Made by a program: the position numbers and the translations under genes. The notes under the pieces are model-generated. The model did not search any database. It saw only the letters and a list, made by a program, of their open reading frames with translations, and was not told where the DNA came from. A DNA stretch of 64,000 nucleotides. Source: Candidatus Krumholzibacteriota bacterium (GTDB lineage: Bacteria; Krumholzibacteriota; Krumholzibacteriia; JAJRXK01). Shown here piece by piece: positions 51,138 to 60,020 of the stretch. Position 1 is the stretch's first letter, and every line of letters begins with the position of its first letter. The stretch covers positions 186,001 to 250,000 of the forward strand of contig JAJDAC010000014.1 in the NCBI GenBank assembly GCA_029262065.1, given 5' to 3'.

Positions 51138-52565
51138 ATGTCGGGCCTCTATTCACAGGGAAACAACAATTTCGAGCGCGATACCACGCTACGCGACCTG
51201 CTGGGCGTGGTATTTCGGCGGAAATGGCTCATTCTGGGGATTTTTCTGGCGACCACGGTCTTCGTGGGCTGGAATACGCTCACCAGTCCGGTCACGTACA
51301 CGGCGCACGCCAAGATCATGCTGAATCGCGCCGGCGCCCGGGCCAGCATGCTCGAGCGCCCCAGCAATGCGTTGCCCTGGGTCGAGGTGATCGAATCGGA
51401 AGTCGAAGTGGTGGGTAGCTCGCCCGTCCTGCAGGGGGCATTGGATCGTCTGGCCGCCGGCGAGGAAGATCTGGGCCTGGACGCACGCCAGTTGGCCAAG
51501 AGCATCAAGGTTGGCGTGATCGGCGAGTCCAACGTGCTCTATGTGTCGTGCACCGCGCGCCGGCCATCGGTGGCCATTCGTATCTCGAATGCCGTGGCCG
51601 ACAGTTACGTGGAGTATCACGACGTGCTGTACAAGCTTCCCGACGCGTCGGGTCTCATCAAGACGCGGGTCGACAGCACCTTCACGATTCTCAGTGAGCT
51701 CCAGTCGAGACGAGGGGCGCTCCTTTCAAGCGTGGGCCTCACCAACCTGGAAGAAGAAGAGCACGAACTCATTCGCCAGAGATACCGGCTGATCGATCGG
51801 TTGTCGGGTAGCGAAGTCATCAGCTCCCGGCTCGACACCGAGATTCGTGACATGGATCGCTTCCTGGCCGAAGGCAACCTCAGCATGCCCATCAACGTGA
51901 ACACGGGCTCGGCCAAGGGCACCAACCTGAGCCAATCGATTCGGGATGCCAAGGTCAAGCGTGACATCGCCGAGAACCTGAGTCTCAAGTACACGGACAA
52001 GCATCCGCCGCTGCAGGAAGCCAAGGCCAGCCTGGCGTTGGCCGAACGGACCACCATCGATCTGGTGCGCCAGATTCTCGAGGAAAAGCGACACGAGCTA
52101 CGCGTGAGCAGGGCCGAGCAGTACAAGATGCGTTCGTTGCTGGCGGGCATCGAGGGGCAGCTCGCCACCTTGCCGGATTTGACGCAGCAGTTGGCCGTGC
52201 TCGATACCAAGATCAAAGCCACGACACGCCAGTACGAGGAGCTTTCGAAGCAATCCACGAGTTCCGACGTGTCCGCGGCCAGCATGCGCAAGTACGGCGT
52301 GAAGCTGCTGTCGCCGGCCGTGAACGCAGATCAGAACAAGCGGGGGGACATGGTGCGTCTGGCCCTGGGGCCGTTGCTCTCCCTGGTGGCCGGCCTGGGA
52401 CTTGCGTTCTACCTGGAGAACCTGGATCACTCGTTGCAGAACCGCGAAGACGTTGAGCGGCACCTTGAAATCCCGGTGTTGGCCAGTTTTCCGGATGTGG
52501 CCATCCCCGAAGAAGAAACCAGCCAGTCGAGTCGAACACCGTTCCAGCGGGGCAAGTCCAGGTAG
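51138..52565 (+). CDS. GumC/Wzz-like polysaccharide chain-length determinant
   Basis: A 475-residue inner-membrane protein. TM1 lies at about residues 30-49 (WLILGIFLATTVFVGW) and TM2 near 414-432 (LALGPLLSLVAGLGLAFYLE). A large periplasmic coiled coil in between has the ALDRLAAGEE and SDVSAASM regions. It governs polymer length and links the cytoplasmic partner to the export protein. The C-terminal tail after TM2 is short and lacks the tyrosine-kinase domain, which is a separate gene here. GAGGAG precedes the ATG. Confidence 0.88.
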   Translation: MSGLYSQGNNNFERDTTLRDLLGVVFRRKWLILGIFLATTVFVGWNTLTSPVTYTAHAKIMLNRAGARASMLERPSNALPWVEVIESEVEVVGSSPVLQGALDRLAAGEEDLGLDARQLAKSIKVGVIGESNVLYVSCTARRPSVAIRISNAVADSYVEYHDVLYKLPDASGLIKTRVDSTFTILSELQSRRGALLSSVGLTNLEEEEHELIRQRYRLIDRLSGSEVISSRLDTEIRDMDRFLAEGNLSMPINVNTGSAKGTNLSQSIRDAKVKRDIAENLSLKYTDKHPPLQEAKASLALAERTTIDLVRQILEEKRHELRVSRAEQYKMRSLLAGIEGQLATLPDLTQQLAVLDTKIKATTRQYEELSKQSTSSDVSAASMRKYGVKLLSPAVNADQNKRGDMVRLALGPLLSLVAGLGLAFYLENLDHSLQNREDVERHLEIPVLASFPDVAIPEEETSQSSRTPFQRGKSR

Positions 52566-52608
52566 AGTATTCGCTCGCTGAGACCGCCCAGCCAAAGGAC
52601 CGTAGAAG

Positions 52609-54240
52609 ATGTATCGCGCGCATTTCGGGCTGAGGGACAAGCCGTTCCAGATCGTGCCCAGTCCGAAGTTCCTTTTTCCGTCGGAAACGCACGACGAGGG
52701 CCGCGCGCGCTTGCACTACGGTATCCGCGAGTCCCGCGGCTTCGTGGTGGTTACCGGAGACGTGGGTTTGGGCAAGACCACGGTCATGCTATCGGTGCTC
52801 GAAGAGCTGGACGCAACCGTGCGTACCGCCCTGATCTTCTCGCCCGTGGATACCTTCGTTCAGTTGCTTCGTCTGGCCTCGCACGAGTTCGGTCTACCCG
52901 GCGACAGCGACGACGAGGTTCACCTACTGAACCAGCTCAACACGTTTCTCGTAGAGCAACTCGCGCAGAATCGAACCTGCGTACTCATCATCGATGAGGC
53001 CCAGAACCTGCCGGTGCCGTTGCTCGAAAAAATCCGGCTGTTGAGCAATCTGCAGACTGAAGAGACTTCGTTGCTTCAGATCGTGCTGATCGGCCAACCC
53101 GAACTATACCAGTGTCTGCAGGACCCGGGGTTGCGCCAGCTTCGACAGCGCATCGGTGTGTGGTACGAGATGCGGCCGCTTGACCGCGAAGAAACGTCAG
53201 ACTACGCCCATCACCGTCTCCGTCTGGCTGGGGCCCGTAGGCCCAAAGAGATCTTTCCCACCTCAGCCTGTGATAACGTGCACGCATATACTGGCGGCAT
53301 TCCGCGGCTCATCAACCAGCTCTGCGACACGACGCTGGTGATTGCATTCGGGCAGGACGCCCAGGTGGTTACCGTCGGCCACGTGGACGAAGCGGCCTTG
53401 GAGCTGCATCTGGTGAACGCTCCCGTGGCTATCAGTCGGCCGCCGGCATCGGCTCCTGGACCCGCCCCCTCGCTCCCGCAACGGCCGCTGCTTCCGGGTA
53501 GGGTCGCTGAGTCATCGGGGTCCTGGGCCGGGCTGCGGCAGTGGGCGGCCCTGGCCGCCATTGCGGCCCTGGTCGTGGTGGCCGTGGCCCTGGCGAGTTC
53601 AGAAGATGAGCCCTCGCCGCCGACCCTGAGCGATGAACCCGAACAGTCGGTGTCGCAAACCGGCCCGATTGAGCCGGATTCGGCCGAAGGGGACGCCGAT
53701 GGCGCGGTCCTTGCCCCTCACGAGCCGGAGGTGGCGGAAGGGGACGGTATCGAACCCGAAGCCGCGGTTTCAACTTCAGACGAGGGTCAGGGACAATCTG
53801 ATACCAACGATCTAAGCTCTTCAGTGACAGTCGGTTCAAGTGCCGATCGGGTGGGCGCGGCGGTCGCCGTGCCCGATCCGGCGCAAGAGCCCGCGAGCGC
53901 GGTTTTTCCCCCGTCCGAAGTTGAAGGGTGGCGGAGTCAGGGACGCGCCGTTTATTCAGTGCACCTCGCGAGTTTTCTGGATCGGGCCAACGCCGAGGCC
54001 TTTGCGAACGATTGGTCGGGCGAACCCGGGCAGGCTGATACGCCATTGTTCCTGGAGCCCACCGATGGTTCTCCGGTTTGGTACCGGGTCATGGGCGGGG
54101 GATTCCTGGATCGGTCGGCTGCCAAGGCCTGGTTGGGAATTCTGAAACGGGAGCAACGGGTGACCTACGCCCAGGTGGATCGATTGGCAGCTACTGCGCA
54201 GTCGTTCGCGTCGTTCGAGTTAGGGGAGAATCGACGGTGA
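52609..54240 (+). CDS. ExeA-like AAA+ ATPase with transmembrane segment and C-terminal SPOR domain
   Basis: A 543-residue protein. The AAA+ domain (about 1-275) has Walker A GDVGLGKTT at 50-58 and Walker B VLIIDEAQNL near 124-133. The N-terminal YRAHFGLRDKPFQIVPSP segment marks the ExeA/GspA group, also found as the ATPase of XrtA/PEP-CTERM polysaccharide loci. A Pro-rich linker, one TM helix (about 311-329), an acidic Glu/Asp/Ser spacer and a SPOR-type domain (about 440-530, YSVHLASFLDRANAEAF; GSPVWYRVMGGGF) follow. SPOR domains bind denuded glycan. It likely couples the polysaccharide machinery to the cell wall. Confidence 0.87.
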   Translation: MYRAHFGLRDKPFQIVPSPKFLFPSETHDEGRARLHYGIRESRGFVVVTGDVGLGKTTVMLSVLEELDATVRTALIFSPVDTFVQLLRLASHEFGLPGDSDDEVHLLNQLNTFLVEQLAQNRTCVLIIDEAQNLPVPLLEKIRLLSNLQTEETSLLQIVLIGQPELYQCLQDPGLRQLRQRIGVWYEMRPLDREETSDYAHHRLRLAGARRPKEIFPTSACDNVHAYTGGIPRLINQLCDTTLVIAFGQDAQVVTVGHVDEAALELHLVNAPVAISRPPASAPGPAPSLPQRPLLPGRVAESSGSWAGLRQWAALAAIAALVVVAVALASSEDEPSPPTLSDEPEQSVSQTGPIEPDSAEGDADGAVLAPHEPEVAEGDGIEPEAAVSTSDEGQGQSDTNDLSSSVTVGSSADRVGAAVAVPDPAQEPASAVFPPSEVEGWRSQGRAVYSVHLASFLDRANAEAFANDWSGEPGQADTPLFLEPTDGSPVWYRVMGGGFLDRSAAKAWLGILKREQRVTYAQVDRLAATAQSFASFELGENRR

Positions 54241-55052
54241 GCAGCATTCGTGACGCACTCAAACGCGCCGAGCAGCAACGGCTGAAGCGACTCGGCTCTG
54301 ACTCTGAGGTGCCGCAGAGTTCCGAACCCGCGCATGAGGCACCGGACGAAGCCGCTCCTTCGACCGAGCCGGCCACGTCGGATCTCCACGTGGTGGGTTC
54401 TGCACCGCTGCCGCTGATCGAAGTTCCGATCGAATTCACGCAGGAGATCGCGCTGTTTCGGCAGGCGGTGGAAACCGCGCTGCCCCAGCCACGTCGCTCA
54501 TTGGTCATGACGAGTGCCACCGACTCCGAAGGCACCACGCTCATCAGTACATTCCTGGCCATCAATCTGGCTATTCGCGATTCCAAGCGGACCTGCCTGA
54601 TCGATGGGAATTTCCAGTCGCCCAAGTTGTCGCGTCTGTTCGGGATACTGGGCAAACCGGGATTCTCCGATTACTGCACGGGCCGGGCCGAACTGGGCGA
54701 CGTCATCCAACGTACCGAGTCGCCTGACCTGTTCGTGCTGGGCCTGGGGACGGACGTCTACAACCCCTCCCTCATCCTGAGCAACGAACGCGCGCGCGGC
54801 CTGGCCAGCGAGTTGGGGCAGCGGTTCGACTACGTCATCTACGACACGGGAGCGGTCCTCGGCAATGCCGAGACCTCCATGCTCGTGCCTACCGTGGACG
54901 GGGTGGTCCTGGTCGTGCGGGCCAACAAGACCAAGCGAGAGGTGCTGGCCAAAGCCGAGAAGCTCATTCGGTTCAGTGGGGGAACCGTCATTGGCACCGT
55001 GCTGAATCGACGGACGTTCCCCATTCCGGACACCATCTACAAGCGGCTGTGA
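54237..55052 (+). CDS. CpsD/BY-kinase-like ATPase homologue with degenerate P-loop
   Basis: A 271-residue cytoplasmic homologue of polysaccharide co-polymerase kinases. The N-terminal helix SSIRDALKRAEQQRLKRL resembles XrtA-associated kinases. The Walker A region reads MTSATDSEGTTLISTFL (92-107), where the canonical GEGKST lysine is replaced by Thr100. The Walker A' Asp is in LIDGNFQSP, the Walker B-like DYVIYDTGA lacks the full pattern, and there is no C-terminal tyrosine cluster (PIPDTIYKRL only). So it may regulate without kinase activity. GTG start overlaps the ExeA-like gene; 4-nt overlap follows. Confidence 0.8.
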   Translation: MSSIRDALKRAEQQRLKRLGSDSEVPQSSEPAHEAPDEAAPSTEPATSDLHVVGSAPLPLIEVPIEFTQEIALFRQAVETALPQPRRSLVMTSATDSEGTTLISTFLAINLAIRDSKRTCLIDGNFQSPKLSRLFGILGKPGFSDYCTGRAELGDVIQRTESPDLFVLGLGTDVYNPSLILSNERARGLASELGQRFDYVIYDTGAVLGNAETSMLVPTVDGVVLVVRANKTKREVLAKAEKLIRFSGGTVIGTVLNRRTFPIPDTIYKRL

Positions 55053-56230
55053 CCGATCCCAACCCCGATTCGGCCGGCCTGGTGGCCGCTTCGGCCGACC
55101 TCGACACACGCGTCGCCGTGCTTATCGATCATTTGGTTGAGCGCATCAAGGAATCCGTTCCCCATCGTCTGTGCGCCGTGGTCCTGGGCGGGAGTCTGGC
55201 GCGCGGTCAGGGCGTGAGCGTGATCGAGTCTCTGGGAACCGAGTGCCTGCTGAGTGACATCGATCTATACGTCGTCGTGTCGCAATCCATGCCGACCGAC
55301 AACGCCGTGGCGCACGAGCTGCGCACCATGGTGTCGGAGAGTCGCTACGTGTTGCCGCCATTGGATGTGGGGTTCGTGGATCCCGAGTACTTCAAGTCGA
55401 TCGTGGGAACCGTCCCCGCGGCGCAGTTGGCCAGCGGACACCGGGTGTTGTACGCAACCGCCGGCTTCGAGCTGGTCATTCCTGACGCACCGGCCACGCT
55501 CGATCCCGATGACGCGCTGATGCTGTTGCACAATCGCCTGGCGGAGAACCTGCTGACCCGTCGCCGTGACGATTCGGCGGCGGCGTTTCACGATTGGAAG
55601 GTGTGGATCGACGCACCGCTGGCGCTGGTATCGGCGTTGGGGCAGTATTCGCCGCAACGCGACGAACAGCTGGATCGGCTGGCGGGCCTTGTTCCGGCGT
55701 GTCCAGGGCGGTCGCGTCTCGAGTTGCAATCGGGGATGGACGTGGTCCGGGGGTTGGTGGCAGCCATGCGATCGCGGTCGTTGCCAAGCGGGGAATTGCA
55801 ATCCATGATGCGGCCGGCCGGGATAGAAGCGCCGTCGCTGCAACGTTGGGTGGAACTCATATATCCCGCGGTGCTGGTACGGGCGCTGGGCGGATCACAG
55901 GACGAAGCTTTGGCAACCGTGGGTGACTCAGAATCTGTTTCGGTGCTCCAGGACCGGTGGCTACGGCGCCGCTCGTGGTGGTGCTCGCTGCGTGAGGCGC
56001 GTCGATGGGCACCGCTGGCGGGCACGCCGATTACGCCATGGTGGCGACACGGATGGGGCGGAAGTGGTCCCGACCGGGTGTACGTGTCGGCGGCCCGGGC
56101 CTGGCTGGGGCGCGAAGACTGGGGCGCTCCCCTTGGCAACCTTGTATCGAAGCCAGGCCCTGGTGAAGAGCCGGACGCGTGGGTGGGCCAACTCTGGTCG
56201 CAGTGGATCATGGGAGGAAATCGTTCGTGA
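55049..56230 (+). CDS. Nucleotidyltransferase-fold protein of unknown substrate
   Basis: A 393-residue protein. The N-terminal MNT/Pol-beta-like fold shows VVLGGSLARGQG (GGS-x2-RG) followed after an insertion by LLSDIDLYVVV, the paired Asp metal ligands. The rest is a long helical, Trp/Arg-rich domain (LHNRLAENLLTRRRDDS, RWLRRRSWWCSLREARRW) with no family I recognise. It could transfer nucleotide or phosphate to a small molecule or polymer. It is coupled by 4-nt overlaps to the CpsD-like gene and to the phosphatase-superfamily gene, so it probably works with the latter. Confidence 0.75.
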   Translation: MTDPNPDSAGLVAASADLDTRVAVLIDHLVERIKESVPHRLCAVVLGGSLARGQGVSVIESLGTECLLSDIDLYVVVSQSMPTDNAVAHELRTMVSESRYVLPPLDVGFVDPEYFKSIVGTVPAAQLASGHRVLYATAGFELVIPDAPATLDPDDALMLLHNRLAENLLTRRRDDSAAAFHDWKVWIDAPLALVSALGQYSPQRDEQLDRLAGLVPACPGRSRLELQSGMDVVRGLVAAMRSRSLPSGELQSMMRPAGIEAPSLQRWVELIYPAVLVRALGGSQDEALATVGDSESVSVLQDRWLRRRSWWCSLREARRWAPLAGTPITPWWRHGWGGSGPDRVYVSAARAWLGREDWGAPLGNLVSKPGPGEEPDAWVGQLWSQWIMGGNRS

Positions 56231-57381
56231 AGCGCAAGCGCCTGGCACTGTTCGTGATGATTGATGCTCTGGGGTCGCGATACCTCCAGAACAATGACTT
56301 TCTCACCGAGTTGCCGTACCGGGGTTCGCTGCGCGCGGTGCTTGGATTCAGCTGTGCGTGCCAGCCTACGTTGCTGAGCGGGGTGGATCCGCACGAGCAC
56401 GGACATGGTCCGATGTATCGCCGGCGACAAGGGCCAAGTGTTCTCGATCCGGCGCGCGCCTACGGCTGGTTACCTTCCCGGATCGCCGACAACCATCGTG
56501 TGCGTCAGCGCATCTACGGCAAGGTGTCGGCGCAGGTGGATGGCTACTTCAGCCTGTACGAATGTCCCACCCGCCTCCTGCCCGAGTTCGATCTGGTGGA
56601 GAAGAAGACGATCTTCAGGCCGGGGGGATTGCGCAATCACCACAGCATCTTTGATCGTCTGACCGAGCTCGATCTCGAGTATCGATCCTACTACTGGGAT
56701 CGCTCGGAGGAAGAGAATCTGCTGGCGACAGAAAGCGATATCAAAGGTGGGGAGGTGGACTTCATCTTTCTCTACCTGCCACGACTCGACGGGTTCCTTC
56801 ACGCCGAGGGCTCCGACGGCCAGACCGTGCGCGATCATCTGTCGTGGTACGAAGGGTGGTTGCTTCGACTCCAGGCGCTGGCCCACGAAGCGGCCGAGGA
56901 GGTCGACTTCTTTGTCTTCAGTGATCACGGTATGACCGACGTTCACGGTAGTGCCGATCTGATCACGCCGGTGGAAGCGCAGTTCGGCCGCAACGGGGAT
57001 CGGTACCTGGCGTTCTACGACTCGACCATGGCGCGGTTCTGGAGTGATGACGCGGCAACGCGCGACGAAATCGAGGCGTTCCTGCAAGGTAGGCCGGAAG
57101 GACGCATCATTCCTCCCGATGAGTTGAAGGAGCTGGGAGTCGGCTTCGAAGACCGCAGTCAGGGGGACGTGGTGTTCGCGCTGCACGAAGGTCTGATTCT
57201 GGTGCCCAGCTACATGGGCCGGTCGATGTTGGCTGGTATGCATGGTTACCATCCCGACGCCAAGGATGCTAGCGCCTGCCTGTTGGGCGAGCGTCCACCG
57301 TCCCGGGACATGAGTCACATCCGCGACCTGTTCTTTCTGATGGAGGACGCGGCTCTCGAACTCGTACGAGCACGAGCTTGA
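56227..57381 (+). CDS. Alkaline-phosphatase superfamily enzyme (phosphodiesterase/sulfatase-like)
   Basis: A 384-residue hydrolase or transferase fold. The N-terminal metal site ALFVMIDALGSRYL holds the Asp, and FSCACQPTLLSGVDPHEHGHG supplies a nucleophile Thr/Ser and His-rich segment. FIFLYLPRLDGFLHAEG and FFVFSDHGMTDVHGS carry the second metal site (Asp and two His). This is the pattern of type I phosphodiesterases. No signal peptide, so it acts inside the cell. Pairing with the nucleotidyltransferase suggests removal of a phosphoryl or nucleotidyl group from an intermediate of polysaccharide synthesis; this is a guess. Confidence 0.8.
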   Translation: MKRKRLALFVMIDALGSRYLQNNDFLTELPYRGSLRAVLGFSCACQPTLLSGVDPHEHGHGPMYRRRQGPSVLDPARAYGWLPSRIADNHRVRQRIYGKVSAQVDGYFSLYECPTRLLPEFDLVEKKTIFRPGGLRNHHSIFDRLTELDLEYRSYYWDRSEEENLLATESDIKGGEVDFIFLYLPRLDGFLHAEGSDGQTVRDHLSWYEGWLLRLQALAHEAAEEVDFFVFSDHGMTDVHGSADLITPVEAQFGRNGDRYLAFYDSTMARFWSDDAATRDEIEAFLQGRPEGRIIPPDELKELGVGFEDRSQGDVVFALHEGLILVPSYMGRSMLAGMHGYHPDAKDASACLLGERPPSRDMSHIRDLFFLMEDAALELVRARA

Positions 57382-58907
57382 AGTCATCGCTGGCGGGCTA
57401 CGCACGCTCGGGCGCGCTGAGCATGGTGGCCCAGCTGTTCCAGATGCTGGGCGCGGTCGTGTTGAGCGTGTTCGTGGTGGCCGCGCTCAGCGATCGGGAA
57501 TTCGGCGTCTTGAGCCTGGCCCGACAAGTCACCGCGTTGGTGGTGGTGGCTAGCGGTCTGGCGCTCGAACGCGTGGCGCTGCGATTCCTACCCGAACTCA
57601 TCGAGCGACACGGGCCAGCCATGGCACGTTCGTTTTTCACCCGCACGCTGATGGCGCGGGCGTTGTTGTGGGTTCCGTTGGCCGCGACGACCTATGCACT
57701 ACGCGGTTGGCTCGATACGACCTTTCGTACCGAGCTGGGTGACTTTGCGCTGGTCGGCGTCCTGACCGCTCTCGTGTTCTCGCTCCACAACCACGTACGC
57801 GCGTCGGCGACGGCGCATTTCGCGATGCACCTCGTGGCCTGGGCCAGCATTGTGAATACCGTGGTGGGAATTGCAGTGACGCTGGGACTGTTGCGGTCGG
57901 GGTACGGAATCAACGCGGCATTGATTGGTCCGGCGGTGGGCCTGGGGGTGGCCACGCTGGTCATGTTGCCCGGCGCGTTGCCTCGCTCGCGCCCCGGCGC
58001 AAACGCCGATGGGGGCTCCTTCTCGTTGCGCGATCGTGCGTTTCTCTCGTACACGTTTCCGTTCGCGGGCATCGCCCTGCTCAATTTCGTCGTGCACAGC
58101 CCCTCTGAGATCTTTTTTCTGGGGTATTTCCATTCGGATGAAGTAGCCGGCTTCTTCCAGTTGGGGTTCACGCTCTCCCAGCGCGTCATAGACTTCGTTC
58201 CCTTGGCGCTTTGGGAGGTTTCCCTGGCCGGCTTCAGTCAGATTGCCGCACGTGACGCCGCGCGACTGCCCCGCGCCATGGAAACCTATCTTACGCTGCT
58301 GTATCTGATCATTGCTCCGTTGGCCATGTTGGGCATTGCCTTTTCGCCCTCGGCCATCCGGGTGCTGTATCGACCCGAGATGCTACCGGCCGCCATCGTA
58401 AGCCAGGCGTACTTCGTCATGGCCGCGTACGCCGCGCTGGGAGCGCCCATCGGCATGATCGTCTATACCCGCAATCGCGTGGGCGCTGCGCTCCGGGCCT
58501 ACGTGGTGTTTGCCGTGGTCAACGTTGGTCTGAATCTACTGTTCATTCCGCGCTGGGGATTGTGGGGGGCAATCGCGGCGCTGGCGCTGGCCAAGTTGCT
58601 CTCGGTGCTTCTCATGGCGCGTATCGCCTGGCACGAGATTCCTCACCTACGCGTGCCTTGGCGTGTCATCGTCCGTGCGTTCGCCGCCAGTGCATCGGTC
58701 TTGATCTGGTTGCTGTTTGACGACCGCTTCATCGAACCATGGCAGATCTTCACCGCGGTGGTCGCGGCCCTCTTCGCGATAGTGCTGGGATATCGAGTGT
58801 TCGGCGTGGTGGGTCAGCAGGAGCAAGAGCTGATTCGCGCGACGCGACTGCCGTTGCGCGAACAACTCCTGTGGTTGGTGGGCGCGAACCCGGGTGGAAC
58901 TGCATGA
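57378..58907 (+). CDS. Wzx-like polysaccharide flippase
   Basis: A 509-residue protein with about 13-14 membrane helices in the MATE-like/polysaccharide transport fold. It starts AGYARSGALSMVAQLFQMLG, has RQVTALVVVASGLALERVALRF in TM2-3, and FFQLGFTLSQRVIDFVPLALWEV in the middle. It would turn lipid-linked repeat units to the periplasm. TTG start overlaps the preceding stop by 4 nt; ATGA overlap with the following gene. No closer type can be read from sequence. Confidence 0.85.
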   Translation: MKSSLAGYARSGALSMVAQLFQMLGAVVLSVFVVAALSDREFGVLSLARQVTALVVVASGLALERVALRFLPELIERHGPAMARSFFTRTLMARALLWVPLAATTYALRGWLDTTFRTELGDFALVGVLTALVFSLHNHVRASATAHFAMHLVAWASIVNTVVGIAVTLGLLRSGYGINAALIGPAVGLGVATLVMLPGALPRSRPGANADGGSFSLRDRAFLSYTFPFAGIALLNFVVHSPSEIFFLGYFHSDEVAGFFQLGFTLSQRVIDFVPLALWEVSLAGFSQIAARDAARLPRAMETYLTLLYLIIAPLAMLGIAFSPSAIRVLYRPEMLPAAIVSQAYFVMAAYAALGAPIGMIVYTRNRVGAALRAYVVFAVVNVGLNLLFIPRWGLWGAIAALALAKLLSVLLMARIAWHEIPHLRVPWRVIVRAFAASASVLIWLLFDDRFIEPWQIFTAVVAALFAIVLGYRVFGVVGQQEQELIRATRLPLREQLLWLVGANPGGTA

Positions 58908-60019
58908 CCCGCGACGTCTGGCTTTTCAGCGACGCCGCGTACGCCGGCGGAGCCGAATCGTATCTTCGCTGGCATCTGGACGCGGCTGGTCCATCGCGCA
59001 TGGGGTTGGCCTACGTCGATCACCCCGGCCTGTTGCCCTGGATTGACGAAATCCGGACGGCGGGGTTTACAACGCACGCCATCGAAGGAACATCGTTGTT
59101 GTCGCGCTGGCGCGCGTTGCTGAGCTTCCTGCGTGCCGAACGACCGCGCGTGCTGCACGTGAATCTTCCCGGACCATACGATGGATTGCTGACGCTTGCC
59201 GTCTTGGCCGCTCGCATGGCCGGAACGGAGCGTGTGGTTACAACCGAGCACCTGCCCAGCGTGGGTAGGGTGGGCCGTCGCTATTGGGCCAAGCGGTTGT
59301 TGCTGCGCTACGTGGATGAAACCATCGTGCTTTGCCCGCGGCACCGGAAAATCCTCGAGGAAGTCTTTGGAGCTGACCCCGCTCGCGTGAACGTTATCGT
59401 CAACGGGGTCCCCGAACCGGCGCACCGTGCTCATGGCTTTCCGGCTCATGGGTTTCCGGCCGACCTGGCTGCGCAGGAGCAATTCGACGGGCCCCGGCTG
59501 GTGCAGGTCGGGGCACTCGACGACCGCAAGGGGGGCGTTGAACTCCTGACCGCGGCGGCCGAGCTTGCCCGGCAAGGACTACGGTTTCGTCTGTGGTTCG
59601 TGGGTGAGGGTCCTCAGCGCGAGGCCTGGCGGCGGCTTGCCCGAAACGAAGGCATCGGACATATGGTGTACTTCGCGGGGCATCGTCGCGATGTCGACGC
59701 GATCCTGGCGGGCTCCGACGTTGTGGTCCTGGCCAGCCATCGTGAAGGCGTACCGTTATCGTTGCTCGAGGCCATGGCTTTGGGCAAGCCGGTGATCGCT
59801 ACCGATGTGGATGGCGTTCCGAGCATCGTCTCGCACCAGGTGACCGGCCTTCTCGTCCCTGCCGGAGATCCCCGGTCTCTGGTGTTTGCGCTGAAGGAGC
59901 TCGCGTTCGATGAGATGCGGCGCGCCGAGTACGGCGCTCGCGCCAGACGTGTCTACGAGAATGGTTTGCGGGCCGACCGCATGGTCGCAGAGACATTTGC
60001 AGTCTACGGGTGGCGTTGA
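58904..60019 (+). CDS. GT4-type glycosyltransferase of the exopolysaccharide locus
   Basis: A 371-residue retaining GT-B enzyme. The N-terminus has YAGGAESYLRWHL. The C-terminal half has RLVQVGALDDRKGG, LWFVGEGPQREAW, and the E-x7-E motif in HREGVPLSLLEAMALGKPVIATDVDG. It is coupled to the flippase and to the large membrane protein. The sequence RAHGFPAHGFPAD near residues 177-188 comes from a tandem 15-bp duplication (59429-59458), probably a recent in-frame change in a loop. Confidence 0.88.
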   Translation: MTRDVWLFSDAAYAGGAESYLRWHLDAAGPSRMGLAYVDHPGLLPWIDEIRTAGFTTHAIEGTSLLSRWRALLSFLRAERPRVLHVNLPGPYDGLLTLAVLAARMAGTERVVTTEHLPSVGRVGRRYWAKRLLLRYVDETIVLCPRHRKILEEVFGADPARVNVIVNGVPEPAHRAHGFPAHGFPADLAAQEQFDGPRLVQVGALDDRKGGVELLTAAAELARQGLRFRLWFVGEGPQREAWRRLARNEGIGHMVYFAGHRRDVDAILAGSDVVVLASHREGVPLSLLEAMALGKPVIATDVDGVPSIVSHQVTGLLVPAGDPRSLVFALKELAFDEMRRAEYGARARRVYENGLRADRMVAETFAVYGWR

Positions 60020-60020
60020 G

